In this document: positions 35,882-45,179 of the stretch, piece by piece | Position numbering within the stretch: the stretch's first letter is position 1 | How the letters are laid out: each line of letters begins with the position of its first letter | Source: MGIIb-P sp963934015 | Lineage (GTDB): Archaea; Thermoplasmatota; Poseidoniia; Poseidoniales; Thalassarchaeaceae | DNA length: 64,000 bases | Reading direction: 5' to 3' | Assembly: GCA_963934015.1 (NCBI GenBank) | Contig: CAWVWT010000003.1 | Span: 1 to 64,000 of the forward strand | Made by a program: the position numbers and the translations under genes | Notes under the pieces: model-generated | The model's database searches: none | What the model saw: the letters and a program-made list of their open reading frames with translations, nothing else | Told to the model about the DNA's origin: nothing

Positions 35882-35890
35882 AGTTTCACC

Positions 35891-37039
35891 TCAGAGATTG
35901 CGAGTTATTTCTCGACCGATGATCATTTGCTGAACTTGGGAAGAGCCTTCAAAAATTTGCATGACCTTAGCAGCCCGCATCAAACGTGCTACTGGGTATT
36001 CCTCTGAGTACCCATAACCGCCGAAGATTTGCACCGCATCTGTGGTAACCTCCATGGCCGTATCCGCTGAGAATCGCTTAGCGTGCGCTGCACTTTCGGT
36101 ATTGCGAATGCCATTATCTGATTCCCAAGCCGTCTTCCAAGTCAATGCACGACTGGCTTCAATCTTGGTTTTCATATCGGCGAGCATGAATTGAATGGCT
36201 TGGTGCTGATGTAATTTCTTGCCAAATGTTTCCCGCTCATCTGCATATTGCAGTGCGTGCTCAAATGCGGCGCGACTGATTCCTGTCGCATGAGCGGCAA
36301 TATTCGGGCGACTGAGGTCAAATGCAGTCATCGCATTGAACCAACCCTTGCCTTCAACACCTCCGACCAAATTGGCTGCAGGCACATGAACATCTTCGAA
36401 GTTGATTGAACGGGTGTCGCTGGCACGCTGTCCCATGTTTGTCTCTTTCTTGCCCAATGAAAGACCATCTGAACCGGCTTCAACAATGAACGCACTCATG
36501 CCCTTGTAACCAGCTGACTTGTCTGTGTAAGCCAGCACAAAGAACCAATCCGCCTTTCCAGCACCTGTAATCCACATTTTCGAGCCGTTGAGAATGTAAG
36601 CATCCCCATCCTTGACTGCAGTGGTTTGGATGCTTGCAACATCACTTCCTGCACCAGGTTCAGTGACGGCGTATGCTGCAATCCGGGGCGCTTCGGTCAG
36701 CCGACCTAGATACTTCACCTTCTGTTCTTCAGTACCACCAGTGATGATCGGAGCGGCTGTGAGTCCATTGCTATAGGCTGATGTAGCGAAGCCCGGGTCG
36801 CCCCAAGCAAATTCTTCTTGGACGATGACTTCATCCATGGTCCCCATCCCCATTCCACCGTAGGCTTCAGGGATGTGGAGATTCATCAGACCCAATTCAT
36901 GTGCAGTCTCAATCGCTTTCAGTGGGAATTCACTATTTTCATCCCAATGCTTCGCCATCGGTCGAACGTTTTCGGCTGCAAACTCACGAGCAAGCTCCTG
37001 CAACATCTGTTGCTCTTCGGATAGTGTGAAGTCGACCAT
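35891..37039 (-). CDS. acyl-CoA dehydrogenase
   Basis: A 382-residue flavoenzyme of normal length. The signatures are AYAVTEPGAGSDVASI (FAD/substrate loop), NGSKMWITGAGKADW, the adenine-binding RETFGKKLHQHQAIQFMLADM, and QIFGGYGYSEEYPVARLMRAAKVMQIFEGSSQVQ with the catalytic Glu in IFEG. It oxidises an acyl-CoA to the 2-enoyl-CoA and passes electrons to ETF. The gene upstream encodes a branched-chain 2-oxoacid dehydrogenase E1, so isobutyryl-, isovaleryl- or 2-methylbutyryl-CoA are likely substrates. Chain specificity cannot be read from the sequence. Confidence 0.95.
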   Translation of the reverse strand: MVDFTLSEEQQMLQELAREFAAENVRPMAKHWDENSEFPLKAIETAHELGLMNLHIPEAYGGMGMGTMDEVIVQEEFAWGDPGFATSAYSNGLTAAPIITGGTEEQKVKYLGRLTEAPRIAAYAVTEPGAGSDVASIQTTAVKDGDAYILNGSKMWITGAGKADWFFVLAYTDKSAGYKGMSAFIVEAGSDGLSLGKKETNMGQRASDTRSINFEDVHVPAANLVGGVEGKGWFNAMTAFDLSRPNIAAHATGISRAAFEHALQYADERETFGKKLHQHQAIQFMLADMKTKIEASRALTWKTAWESDNGIRNTESAAHAKRFSADTAMEVTTDAVQIFGGYGYSEEYPVARLMRAAKVMQIFEGSSQVQQMIIGREITRNL

Positions 37040-37069
37040 GTACCTTCCACCCGTTTCCCAGTCTTAGCC

Positions 37070-39652
37070 TTACGCACACAAATTCCGAAGATGTTCTACA
37101 ACCAATTCGGCTGTTGGAATGGTGTAATCTTCAAGTGTTGGGGCGAATGGAACAGGTGTGTCAATCGCGCCAATCACCACAGCGGGGGCCTCTAGGCTCC
37201 AGAAGCATTGTTCCTGAATTCGACTGCTGATGGTGTGTCCAAGCCCCCCTGTGTATTGGGCTTCCTGCAATACGAGCAAGCGCCCAGTTCTTGCGACACT
37301 GTCTACACAGGTTTCAGAATCGAATGGCGCGAGGGTCCGTAGATCTATTACTTCGATTTCCTTTCCTTCGTTCGCAAGTGTTGAAGCCGCTTTCAGGGCA
37401 ACATGCACCATGGCGCCCCACGTTACGATTGTAGCATTACTTCCACCGCGAACAATGTTGGCCTTACCAATTTTGTAAGTACCTCCTGACTCTATTTTTT
37501 TAGCAACACCATCGGTATCGACTTGCATGTGGATCCGGTCTCCCCATCCAGTCATACCACCACGCAATCCATACATGCCTAGGTGTTCAAGGAAAACCAC
37601 CGGGTCAGGTAATGCAGCCGCTTCGACCAAGAGGTCGTAAGCATCCTGTGGGTTGGATGGGAAGACGATTACCAGGCCTGGGTCATTCATGAACCATGAT
37701 TCAATCATGTTGGCATGAAATGGGCCACTCCGTGTTTTTGCACCGAGTGGAATTCGAACAACCATCGGCACATCGGCTCCCCATCTCCATCGAAGTTGTG
37801 CTGCGTTGTTGATCAGTGCGTTCATTGCGAGGGCTGCAAACCCTCCGAACTGAATTTCTGCCACAGGTCGCATACCCCCGAGCGCCGCTCCTGTTGCAGC
37901 GTGGATAATCACAGCTTCAGAGAGGGGCATATCCAGCAACAAATCTGAGTGCCCCTGATTCTTGAGTGGAACATTCATTCCGAATGCACCGGATATTTCC
38001 ATATCTTCGCCCATGAACACGGTCGATGCACCATATCTCTCGGCAATAGCAACCATCGCATTTTGAATGGCTCGTGAATATGACCAGGCATTCGCTTCAT
38101 CTGAGAATTCAAGGGTCAATTGACCTGCTTCTACTGGTGAATCATTTACCTTGGCAGGAGTGGATAGGCGGTCTAGTTGCATACGATGTGAATCTGCATC
38201 GTGAAGGCTGGTGACCCCATGGCGAACACTGTCACCTTTTGGCCAAGGCATATCCTCCATCGCAGCTCTACCTGCATCGACATAGGCTCTCTCTTCCTCT
38301 TCCATTTGTATTAGGGTCGATTCCTCAATACCCATCTTACGTAATACTGCGCGATGGTTTGGAAGTGGGTCCTTTGCTTCCCAATACGCCAGTAAATCCT
38401 TGTCGACATATCCTGAAGGCGTTCCACTTGGTGCCCCTAAGTAGAGATCGTCGTGGTGGTGTGCGTGTCCACAACCACGCATGGTTTCAACGTGAATCAA
38501 TACGGGCCCGCCACCACCCAAAGCAAATTCTCGAGCCACGGCTACACTGGAATGGAAGTGGAGTGGGTCTGCACCATCGATGGTCCATGCAGGCATACCC
38601 ATGGCCACACCTTTGTCACCCCAAGTTTCGACCGCAGATTGTCCAACGACAAATGTGTCTAATGCAATTTGGTTGTTTTGAATCATGAATGCAATCGGCA
38701 ACCCTCTAGCTCCTGCAAAGTTCATTGCTTCCCAAAATTCCCCCGAGGATGAACACCCTTCACCAACGGGTGCTAATTGAAATCGGTCTATTCCCAATCG
38801 TTGACTAGCAAGTGCAATACCAGTGGTTGTCGCACTGGCAATCGGTAGTGGCGCAGTCGGTGGCAATACGCCTAGAGAAAGGTCGCCGATGTGTAGGTCT
38901 CGCCCCCCCGCCCCTTCTCGTCCGCCATTCATCAGAGAGTTTGCTTTACCAACTTGGGTAGCGAATAAATCAGTCGGGGTTTGTCCCATCGCCATGGCCA
39001 ACCCAATATCACGAATCATCGGTGCAACGATATCCCCTGTATGTTGCAATCCCGCGGGTTGATCCTTGGCCAAATTCAGAGCTGTGGCGCAGGCGACAAT
39101 GCCTTCTTGCCAGGTCGAGCGAAACCCCTTGCCGCCAAAACGGCTCCCCTCGGGTGTTTCGACCCCTGTCATGAAGATGTCTTTGAGATGTTCATCGAGT
39201 ATTCGCGTTCGAGTCATCCAGCGCTGCCATTCAAAGCGCTGGTCTAGGGTCACAGTCGCTGCATGGGCTACCCTGCGTAAACACAGGCGCACATCTAGAA
39301 TGAAGCGTTGGGTTCGCCTGGACAAGTGCAGTAAACCACCGCGACGAGGAATGACTTCAGTGGTCATGATTCCAGCTTCTTCAGCACGACTCGAAAGATT
39401 CTCAGACAGTTTCTGGACAAATGTTTCACTGAACAAATGAAAATTAGGTCCATCGAGTGCTTCCATTGAATATTCCTCACTGGCTTCATCGAACAACCAG
39501 CCTACTAGACGTAGATGTCCATCATGGCGCTCGGCGATAAATCTGATTATTTCATCCTTCAGGTCACCGATTGAAACATCAGAAGAGAAATCCAAATGGC
39601 TTCGCGGTTTCCAATCGGAACCCCATATATTCGGCAGTTCAGATTGTGTCAT
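37070..39652 (-). CDS. fused alpha-beta E1 of a 2-oxoacid (branched-chain type) dehydrogenase
   Basis: An 860-residue fusion. Residues 1 to about 150 are an extension of unknown use. The alpha part (about 150-480) has PTAPLPIASATTTGIALA, the thiamine-diphosphate motif GEGCSSSGEFWEAMNFAG ... NNQIAL, and CGHAHHHDDLYLG. The beta part (about 530-860) has VFMGEDMEISGAFG, DMPLSEAVIIHAATGAALGG, EIQFGGF, and IPLGAKTRSGPFHAN. Usually alpha and beta are separate genes in archaea and most bacteria. Decarboxylates a 2-oxoacid and acylates the lipoyl group of E2; E2 and E3 are not in the window. Start 37 bases before acyl-CoA dehydrogenase in one transcript. Confidence 0.93.
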   Translation of the reverse strand: MTQSELPNIWGSDWKPRSHLDFSSDVSIGDLKDEIIRFIAERHDGHLRLVGWLFDEASEEYSMEALDGPNFHLFSETFVQKLSENLSSRAEEAGIMTTEVIPRRGGLLHLSRRTQRFILDVRLCLRRVAHAATVTLDQRFEWQRWMTRTRILDEHLKDIFMTGVETPEGSRFGGKGFRSTWQEGIVACATALNLAKDQPAGLQHTGDIVAPMIRDIGLAMAMGQTPTDLFATQVGKANSLMNGGREGAGGRDLHIGDLSLGVLPPTAPLPIASATTTGIALASQRLGIDRFQLAPVGEGCSSSGEFWEAMNFAGARGLPIAFMIQNNQIALDTFVVGQSAVETWGDKGVAMGMPAWTIDGADPLHFHSSVAVAREFALGGGGPVLIHVETMRGCGHAHHHDDLYLGAPSGTPSGYVDKDLLAYWEAKDPLPNHRAVLRKMGIEESTLIQMEEEERAYVDAGRAAMEDMPWPKGDSVRHGVTSLHDADSHRMQLDRLSTPAKVNDSPVEAGQLTLEFSDEANAWSYSRAIQNAMVAIAERYGASTVFMGEDMEISGAFGMNVPLKNQGHSDLLLDMPLSEAVIIHAATGAALGGMRPVAEIQFGGFAALAMNALINNAAQLRWRWGADVPMVVRIPLGAKTRSGPFHANMIESWFMNDPGLVIVFPSNPQDAYDLLVEAAALPDPVVFLEHLGMYGLRGGMTGWGDRIHMQVDTDGVAKKIESGGTYKIGKANIVRGGSNATIVTWGAMVHVALKAASTLANEGKEIEVIDLRTLAPFDSETCVDSVARTGRLLVLQEAQYTGGLGHTISSRIQEQCFWSLEAPAVVIGAIDTPVPFAPTLEDYTIPTAELVVEHLRNLCA

Positions 39653-39720
39653 CTTAGTACCTCCGAAACCTTCGACCGGGGTAGGGCATACAAAGGATAC
39701 GGGTGCCTTCCTTCGCGCAT

Positions 39721-40509
39721 CTAAATCACTCCACCATCATCGATAACATCCCCTAGTGCACGCATTGTGACCCGAGTTACCACCACCGTGGCAACCAATG
39801 TCGCCACCAATCCCCCGACCAACATTGCAAGCGCTCCTGACGATTCAGAGAATGTGGTGAATCCTCCATCCTGAAGCGCGAGTTGTCCAAAAGACCAGCC
39901 ATAGTATGAGTAGACCACACAATAGACAATGCTTGCACTATTCGAGATTGTGAATGTTTTGAGGTTGACAGGTCCTGCTGCTAGGATGTAGTTTAACCAC
40001 TCATCTGGGATGATGGGCGAAAGTCGAACCAATACTGAAATTCGCAAACTCTCATCGCCGAGTGCGGCATCAATACGCTGCAATTTCGTGTTGTTCGAAA
40101 TCGCTTCAACAAGTCCATCTCGAAATAACCAGCGGCCAAAAATGAAAGCACCAAGTCCGCCGATCATCGTGCCGACAAAGTTGACTAAAATAGCGGTGTG
40201 AAGGGGAAAAATCGCACCTGCAAAAATTTTGATTACAGGGGTTGGGACGAGTAGAGTTACTGCTATAGAAAGGCCGATTATGAAGCCAAACAATCCAAAT
40301 GGGCCCGCTTCCTCAAAGATATTAATCACAAGTTCGTAATTCTTCAAAAGAAAGAATCCACATGCAACACAAATAGAGATGAAAATCAGCCCTAGCCCCA
40401 CTCTCCATCGGTGCTTTCCGAGTTGACTTTGCTTGAGATGTTTGACATAATCGCGTCGTTCAGTAAACCCTAAATCCCTTGAAGCGGATGAAATACCTAC
40501 CATTTTCAT
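39721..40509 (-). CDS. TVP38/TMEM64 (VTT-domain) membrane protein
   Basis: A 262-residue protein with about five to six TM helices. The VTT/SNARE-assoc pattern is seen in LVPTPVIKIFAGAIF, GTMIGGLGAFIFGRWLF and VRLSPIIPDEWLNYILA. Related proteins are lipid scramblases or transporters of small molecules, but no clear substrate is known for archaeal ones. The ATG overlaps the response-regulator stop (ATGA), so translation is probably coupled. An in-frame ATG two codons later is an alternative. Confidence 0.85.
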   Translation of the reverse strand: MKMVGISSASRDLGFTERRDYVKHLKQSQLGKHRWRVGLGLIFISICVACGFFLLKNYELVINIFEEAGPFGLFGFIIGLSIAVTLLVPTPVIKIFAGAIFPLHTAILVNFVGTMIGGLGAFIFGRWLFRDGLVEAISNNTKLQRIDAALGDESLRISVLVRLSPIIPDEWLNYILAAGPVNLKTFTISNSASIVYCVVYSYYGWSFGQLALQDGGFTTFSESSGALAMLVGGLVATLVATVVVTRVTMRALGDVIDDGGVI

Positions 40510-41507
40510 TCCTCTTCATCAGGGGCTTCGGGAAGCGCTTCAAGGCAATCCACAACCATTTGCTGGGCATCTTCCAATTGAGTGGAGTACATCCCCAAGT
40601 GTTCTCGAACGGGAACCCCCATGTCCCAGAAGAGATCTCGGATGATTTCGAGTGAGAGCCTGGTCATTTGCAATGAGTTCGGGTCGACAGGGACCATGCC
40701 TGTAAATTTAGTCAAAATAGCGATTTCATCGGGCGGGTCCAGCAACCGTTCCAATTGCTCATCTAACTCACTTTCGATTACCTCTGCCTGTGATTCCATG
40801 GCATCGATGAGTCTTGATCTTCGTTCGGATTTGGCGGCTGCAATGGCGGCCTCCCGCTCTTCTTCTGGTAAGCTTTCATCAATATCGATACTGACTTCTG
40901 CCCCTAGAATCAATTCATCAAACGCCATCCTGAGAAGCCGTTCCAATACATCATGCCCGATTGTGATATCCTCATCCATTCGCGAAACTAAATCATCAAC
41001 AAAGGCGGTATCGATAGCCCCTTCGCCTAGTAATTCTTGCAATATTGGAAGTGACCACGAAGGGTCACCTGGTGTCACACTGACCTCAAAGAACCCACTG
41101 CCACTGCCGGTGCGGATTACTGCAGGGGGTTCTACGAAGAGTTTTTTCGAATGTTTGTCCAACTGGACGAGCAATCTGTTCATGTCAACTGGTTTCCCCA
41201 TGACTTCAGACACACCAGCTTTGGCGGCAGAAACCAAATATTCTTCACTTATATTTGTGGAAAGTATGACGATTCTACATTTGAGGTCAAATTCAGGGTC
41301 GGATGATAGGCGACTGGCTGTATCGATAGCATCACCTGTTTTCCATTCGCCATCGATGAGGACAACATCCGGCATTGTTGCCAGTGCTGTCCCTTCACAT
41401 TGGCGCAAGGTTCCAGCACGCGTTACAGAGTATTCTTCACGATCAAGGGTGCCTGCAAGGAGGTTACGGCGCCCCTCTTGTTCATCTGCTACGATAATAG
41501 ATGCCAT
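40506..41507 (-). CDS. response regulator: receiver domain plus unrecognised helical output domain
   Basis: A 333-residue protein. The N-terminal 120 residues are a receiver: acidic pair D8/E9, phospho-acceptor D52 (VVLIDGEW), the Ser/Thr switch in ILST (about 82-85) and K105 (GKPVD). The remaining 210 residues are acidic and helical, with a coiled-coil-like part (IAAAKSERRSRLIDAMESQ) and no DNA-binding motif that I can see. Output is probably protein-protein. No histidine kinase is nearby. It is coupled to the TVP38-type gene. Confidence 0.8.
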   Translation of the reverse strand: MASIIVADEQEGRRNLLAGTLDREEYSVTRAGTLRQCEGTALATMPDVVLIDGEWKTGDAIDTASRLSSDPEFDLKCRIVILSTNISEEYLVSAAKAGVSEVMGKPVDMNRLLVQLDKHSKKLFVEPPAVIRTGSGSGFFEVSVTPGDPSWSLPILQELLGEGAIDTAFVDDLVSRMDEDITIGHDVLERLLRMAFDELILGAEVSIDIDESLPEEEREAAIAAAKSERRSRLIDAMESQAEVIESELDEQLERLLDPPDEIAILTKFTGMVPVDPNSLQMTRLSLEIIRDLFWDMGVPVREHLGMYSTQLEDAQQMVVDCLEALPEAPDEEE

Positions 41508-41510
41508 GAG

Positions 41511-41527
41511 AACGGCCTACGGCCGTT
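41511..41527. other. intergenic hairpin, 7-bp stem, TAC loop, 3 bases before the response regulator ATG
   Basis: Arms AACGGCC and GGCCGTT pair perfectly around TAC. The response regulator starts at 41507 on the minus strand, so the hairpin lies in the place of a ribosome-binding site. Confidence 0.6.
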
Positions 41528-41568
41528 AGTGACGACCTTTGAACATGGCCCTTCCTGAAGTGTGAATA

Positions 41569-42684
41569 TCAGTACTTTGGGATAGATGAATCAATCTCGG
41601 AATGCCAAGCATGGATGCCACCTCCAAGGTTGAAAAGTTTAGATGGGTCATGGCCTGTTTTGGAAAGTGCATAAGCAGCCATTGCCGATCGACCCCCTGT
41701 CCTGCAATACAAAACAAGGTCGCGATTTTTTGGTAAATCAGCCATCAAGATATCCTCATGTGGAATCAATAAATTGGTGTCAGGAAGGGTGACAATACTC
41801 GCTTCAATGTCATTTCGTGTGTCAATAAATAGCGGGTCCCAACCCTGTTCACGCCGTGCGCGGTATTGCGTTGGCGATATTTCAGCAAACGGCATCGCCA
41901 TTGGCTTGACACCACAGAATCCATCATAATCAATCAGTTTGGTAATCGGCTCTCTTTCGATGGCTGAAAAACTCAACGTCCGCATCGTCATGTCGAGTGC
42001 GTCGTAAATCAGAAGTTTCCCGCGTAAAGTTTCACCAATGCCGATTAGAACCTTGATGGCTTCAGTTGCTTGGATGGAACCGATTACACCAGGTAGAACA
42101 CCCAGTACACCTCCCTCTTCACAGGAGGGTACAGATTCGGGCGGAGGTGGGGTTGGAAACAAATCACGGTAGGTAGGTCCGCCATCCATATTGAACACAG
42201 AAACTTGACCTTCAAATCGATAGATGCTTCCATAAACCCAAGGTATGCCAAGTAATTCACAAGCATCGTTGACCAAGTAGCGTGTGGGGATATTGTCGGT
42301 TCCATCGACTACAATATCGTGTCCCTCCAATAGTTCCAAGGCATTTTCAGATGTCAATCGAACCGAGTAAACAGTCACTAAAATTGTTGGGTTCAAGTCA
42401 CGCAGTCTTTTCATTGCTGAATTTGCTTTGGAAGTCCCTACATCATCATCATCGTGCAAAATTTGTCTCTGTAGATTGCTACGCTCGATCGTATCATCAT
42501 CAATGATTGTGATATGTCCAATCCCGGCAGCAGCAAGGTAGAGGAGAGCCGGTGAACCAAGGCCCCCTGCCCCTACACAGAAGACTTTCGAAGCCTTGAG
42601 TTGAACTTGACCGGCTTCACCAATCTGGGGCAAAGTCAGATGCCGCGCGTAACGGGCCCTATCCTCGGGGGTGAGGTCCACCAT
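41569..42684 (-). CDS. MoeB/ThiF/UbaA-type adenylyltransferase fused to rhodanese
   Basis: A 371-residue E1-like enzyme. The ATP loop is VGAGGLGSPALLYLA (38-52), Arg finger region ERSNLQRQI, GTDNIPTRY (128-136), the catalytic Cys C188 in SVPSCEEGGVLG, then a rhodanese domain with active-site C327 (LYCRTGGRSAMA). It adenylates a ubiquitin-like sulfur carrier (MoaD, ThiS or SAMP) and transfers sulfur, as in MOCS3/Uba4. Compared with MoeB, the two structural Zn CxxC pairs are missing: TYRDLF replaces CxxC-L-F and only one Cys (DGFCG) remains. Pathway choice (Moco, tRNA thiolation) is open. Confidence 0.92.
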   Translation of the reverse strand: MVDLTPEDRARYARHLTLPQIGEAGQVQLKASKVFCVGAGGLGSPALLYLAAAGIGHITIIDDDTIERSNLQRQILHDDDDVGTSKANSAMKRLRDLNPTILVTVYSVRLTSENALELLEGHDIVVDGTDNIPTRYLVNDACELLGIPWVYGSIYRFEGQVSVFNMDGGPTYRDLFPTPPPPESVPSCEEGGVLGVLPGVIGSIQATEAIKVLIGIGETLRGKLLIYDALDMTMRTLSFSAIEREPITKLIDYDGFCGVKPMAMPFAEISPTQYRARREQGWDPLFIDTRNDIEASIVTLPDTNLLIPHEDILMADLPKNRDLVLYCRTGGRSAMAAYALSKTGHDPSKLFNLGGGIHAWHSEIDSSIPKY

Positions 42685-42693
42685 ACCCTTCGC

Positions 42694-43623
42694 TCAGTGA
42701 ACGTTGTCTTCAATCCAACGCTCTGCATCTATCGCTGCTGCACATCCTTGCCCAGCCGCAGTAATTGCTTGACGGTAGCGTGTATCGACAACATCGCCGG
42801 CTGCAAATACACCGGGTACATTTGTCATCGTGTGCTCGGTATGGACCAGATATCCTTCTTCATCAGTCTCTACTTGGCCATCGAGGAATTTTGTAATCGG
42901 CTTGTGCCCAATCGCGATGAATGCACCCGTACATGCGATTTCGTGTTCACTTCCATCGCGTGGGTCTACTAGCACAGCTCCTGTGAGGCCCTTTTCATCG
43001 GACAACCATTTCTTGACTTGGCGGAAGGTTTGGATTTCGATCTTTGGATGATTTGAAGCACGGTCATACATGACCTTGGAAGCGCGGAATACGTCACGTC
43101 GATGCAACAGGGTTACCTTAGAAGCAAATCGGGTCAGGAAGGTCGCTTCTTCCATGGCGGAATCTCCTCCTCCGATGACCAAGATTTCTTCATCGCGGAA
43201 AAATGCACCATCGCAGGTTGCGCAGGTGGATATCCCACGTCCTTTCTGGGCATCTTCGCCTTCAGCCCCCAACCAAATTGCTTCAGCACCGGTGCATATG
43301 ATGATTGCATTGGCAAAGAACTCCTCACCTTCTGTCTCAACCTTGAATGGGCGTGAACTAAAATCGACACTACCGACATTGCGATCTTGAACCTCAAGCC
43401 CAAAGCGTTCTGCTTGTGATCGTAAATCCATCATCATCTCGGGGCCACCGATTCCTTCTGGATAACCTGGGAAATTTTCGACATCACTTGTGAGCATGAG
43501 TTGCCCACCGGACATGTATCCTGCAAACATCAGCGGGTTGAGCATTGCACGTGCTGTGTATAGGCCGGCAGTGTAGCCTGCAGGTCCTGAACCAATGATG
43601 ATGACATTGCGAACATCCTCGCC
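42694..43623 (-). CDS. trxB: thioredoxin reductase
   Basis: A 309-residue flavoprotein from the ATG at 43623 (a GTG at 43644 adds 7 residues). The FAD motif GSGPAGYTAGLYTARA, the redox pair CATCDGAFF (C134/C137), the NADPH motif VIGGGDSAMEEATFL, HRRDVFRAS, and the C-terminal GVFAAGDVVDTRYRQAITAAGQGCAAA are all complete. It keeps thioredoxin reduced with NAD(P)H. It lies 9 bases before the MoeB-type gene and is divergent from the hydroxylase at 43753. Confidence 0.97.
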   Translation of the reverse strand, partial: GEDVRNVIIIGSGPAGYTAGLYTARAMLNPLMFAGYMSGGQLMLTSDVENFPGYPEGIGGPEMMMDLRSQAERFGLEVQDRNVGSVDFSSRPFKVETEGEEFFANAIIICTGAEAIWLGAEGEDAQKGRGISTCATCDGAFFRDEEILVIGGGDSAMEEATFLTRFASKVTLLHRRDVFRASKVMYDRASNHPKIEIQTFRQVKKWLSDEKGLTGAVLVDPRDGSEHEIACTGAFIAIGHKPITKFLDGQVETDEEGYLVHTEHTMTNVPGVFAAGDVVDTRYRQAITAAGQGCAAAIDAERWIEDNVH

Positions 43624-43752
43624 CATAAAGTGACGGGCGCGCACGACATCTCTTCAATCTTGACAGTGGACACCCACAACTATTTTTTCAATTTCAATAA
43701 TCAGTAGGCCACACTGTTGATAAGTGGTAATACAATAATCGTTACGAATTCG

Positions 43753-44784
43753 ATGGATACAACCCTTGAGCCCGAATCGATTGGTAGCGATGGCTTACCC
43801 ATCATGCCAGCCCCGCCTGCATGGTACTGGATGTTGCTCGGTCGAATCATTGTCCTGTCCATCGTCGGTTTCTCTCTGTGGTACTATCAATTTGAATCCC
43901 TCATCGTTGTCATCGTTGTCTTCATTCTTGTCGTTCCGATGGAGAAGATATTCCCACGACATCCAGATCAGAATGTTCGTCGGCCCAAGTGGAAACTCGA
44001 TGTGGCATATGCACTTTCATCCCCCTTCCTCAACTTCTTCGGCGTCATTTTCGCAGTAATCATCAGTATTTTCTCATTCACTTGGGCTCTTGGCCTCATC
44101 GTCAGGTATTTCGGCTTGGTTGAAATGATTCCGGGCTACATCCAACCTATCGTTGCATTCCTTCTTTTCGACTTCTTCGGTTATTGGGCGCATCGTTGGT
44201 ATCATGAAGTCCCTGAACTTTGGAAATTCCATTCAATCCACCATTCACCAGAACACATGGATTGGATTAGTGGATTCCGCGTCCATCCAATGGATCTTGC
44301 CTTGATTGGACCCGGTTTCTTTTTCCTGCTTTTCTCTGGATTTAGTCCGGAGACAAGTGGGATTTTGGCACTCTTACAAATCATTACTGGTTTGTTTTTA
44401 CATGCCAATGTGAGTTGGAAGTTACGCCCTTTGCATCGTCTGATTCCTACCCCTGAATTCCACCATTGGCATCATGCCAACGAGAAGGAGGCACACTGTT
44501 CCAATTACGCAGGTTTCCTCCCGCTATGGGATATCGTGTTTGGGACATATTACATGCCCGCTGACAAACGCCCTGAAAAATATGGGGTCGATGACACTCT
44601 ACCCACTGGAATGTTGGGTCAATTGACATATCCTATTCAAGACTGGAGCAACCCATTGCGTTTCATCATTCACCCATTCAGAACGATTGGTTCTTGGTGG
44701 CGATTTTCAAAACGAGTTATGAGGGGTGTTTGGTATTCTACATTCCGAAAACGGGGACCTTATCAGCCGCCATTTCGCGATTAG
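43753..44784 (+). CDS. fatty acid hydroxylase / sterol desaturase superfamily membrane protein
   Basis: A 343-residue protein from the ATG at 43753 (an in-frame TTG lies at 43717). Four or more TM helices surround the eight-His di-iron signature: HRWYHE (HxxxH), HSIHH (HxxHH), and HHWHHANEKEAHCSNYAG with PLWDIVFGTYY after it. Such enzymes add hydroxyl groups or double bonds to lipids with O2. Archaeal membrane lipids are isoprenoid ethers, so the substrate may be an isoprenoid chain, a carotenoid or a scavenged lipid. Its stop overlaps the ribH stop by 4 bases, tail to tail. Confidence 0.9.
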   Translation: MDTTLEPESIGSDGLPIMPAPPAWYWMLLGRIIVLSIVGFSLWYYQFESLIVVIVVFILVVPMEKIFPRHPDQNVRRPKWKLDVAYALSSPFLNFFGVIFAVIISIFSFTWALGLIVRYFGLVEMIPGYIQPIVAFLLFDFFGYWAHRWYHEVPELWKFHSIHHSPEHMDWISGFRVHPMDLALIGPGFFFLLFSGFSPETSGILALLQIITGLFLHANVSWKLRPLHRLIPTPEFHHWHHANEKEAHCSNYAGFLPLWDIVFGTYYMPADKRPEKYGVDDTLPTGMLGQLTYPIQDWSNPLRFIIHPFRTIGSWWRFSKRVMRGVWYSTFRKRGPYQPPFRD

Positions 44785-45179
44785 GACATCGATGCGATAG
44801 CCGCAATTGCCGCACGAGCATGCGGTTCTAATCGAGGTCCGATATGTTCGGGTTCGGCCCCTGGGCCAATGATGCCGAGTCCAACTGGCTTGTCCCAAGT
44901 AAGTTGTAAATCGATGATGCTCTTGATGACAGATTGACCCATGGCAAGTCCGTGTTGAGTTTGCCCCTTCTCGATAATCCCGAGGCAGGCAGCACCGTGA
45001 ATTTCTTCTTGACCCAACAATCGACCTAGTGCCAAAGGCACTTCCATCGCACCTGGGACCCAGGCCACTTCAGAAACTGTAAGGCCATGCTTACTTGCTT
45101 CATCAGTAGCGTATTCAAGCATCTTTGAGACTTCGTTTTCATGGAATTTTCCGCACACGATTGCAATATTCATTTTCAT
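44781..45179 (-). CDS. ribH: 6,7-dimethyl-8-ribityllumazine synthase
   Basis: A 132-residue enzyme that condenses the ribityl-pyrimidine with dihydroxybutanone phosphate. The signature strings are WVPGAMEVPLALGRLL (substrate loop) and IEKGQTQHGLAMGQSVI (the active-site His is in this segment; many homologues have a second His in a GET(P/D)H context). Length is on the short side, typical for archaea. The start overlaps the ribE stop (ATGA), so the last gene of the operon is translationally coupled. Confidence 0.93.
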   Translation of the reverse strand: MKMNIAIVCGKFHENEVSKMLEYATDEASKHGLTVSEVAWVPGAMEVPLALGRLLGQEEIHGAACLGIIEKGQTQHGLAMGQSVIKSIIDLQLTWDKPVGLGIIGPGAEPEHIGPRLEPHARAAIAAIASMS

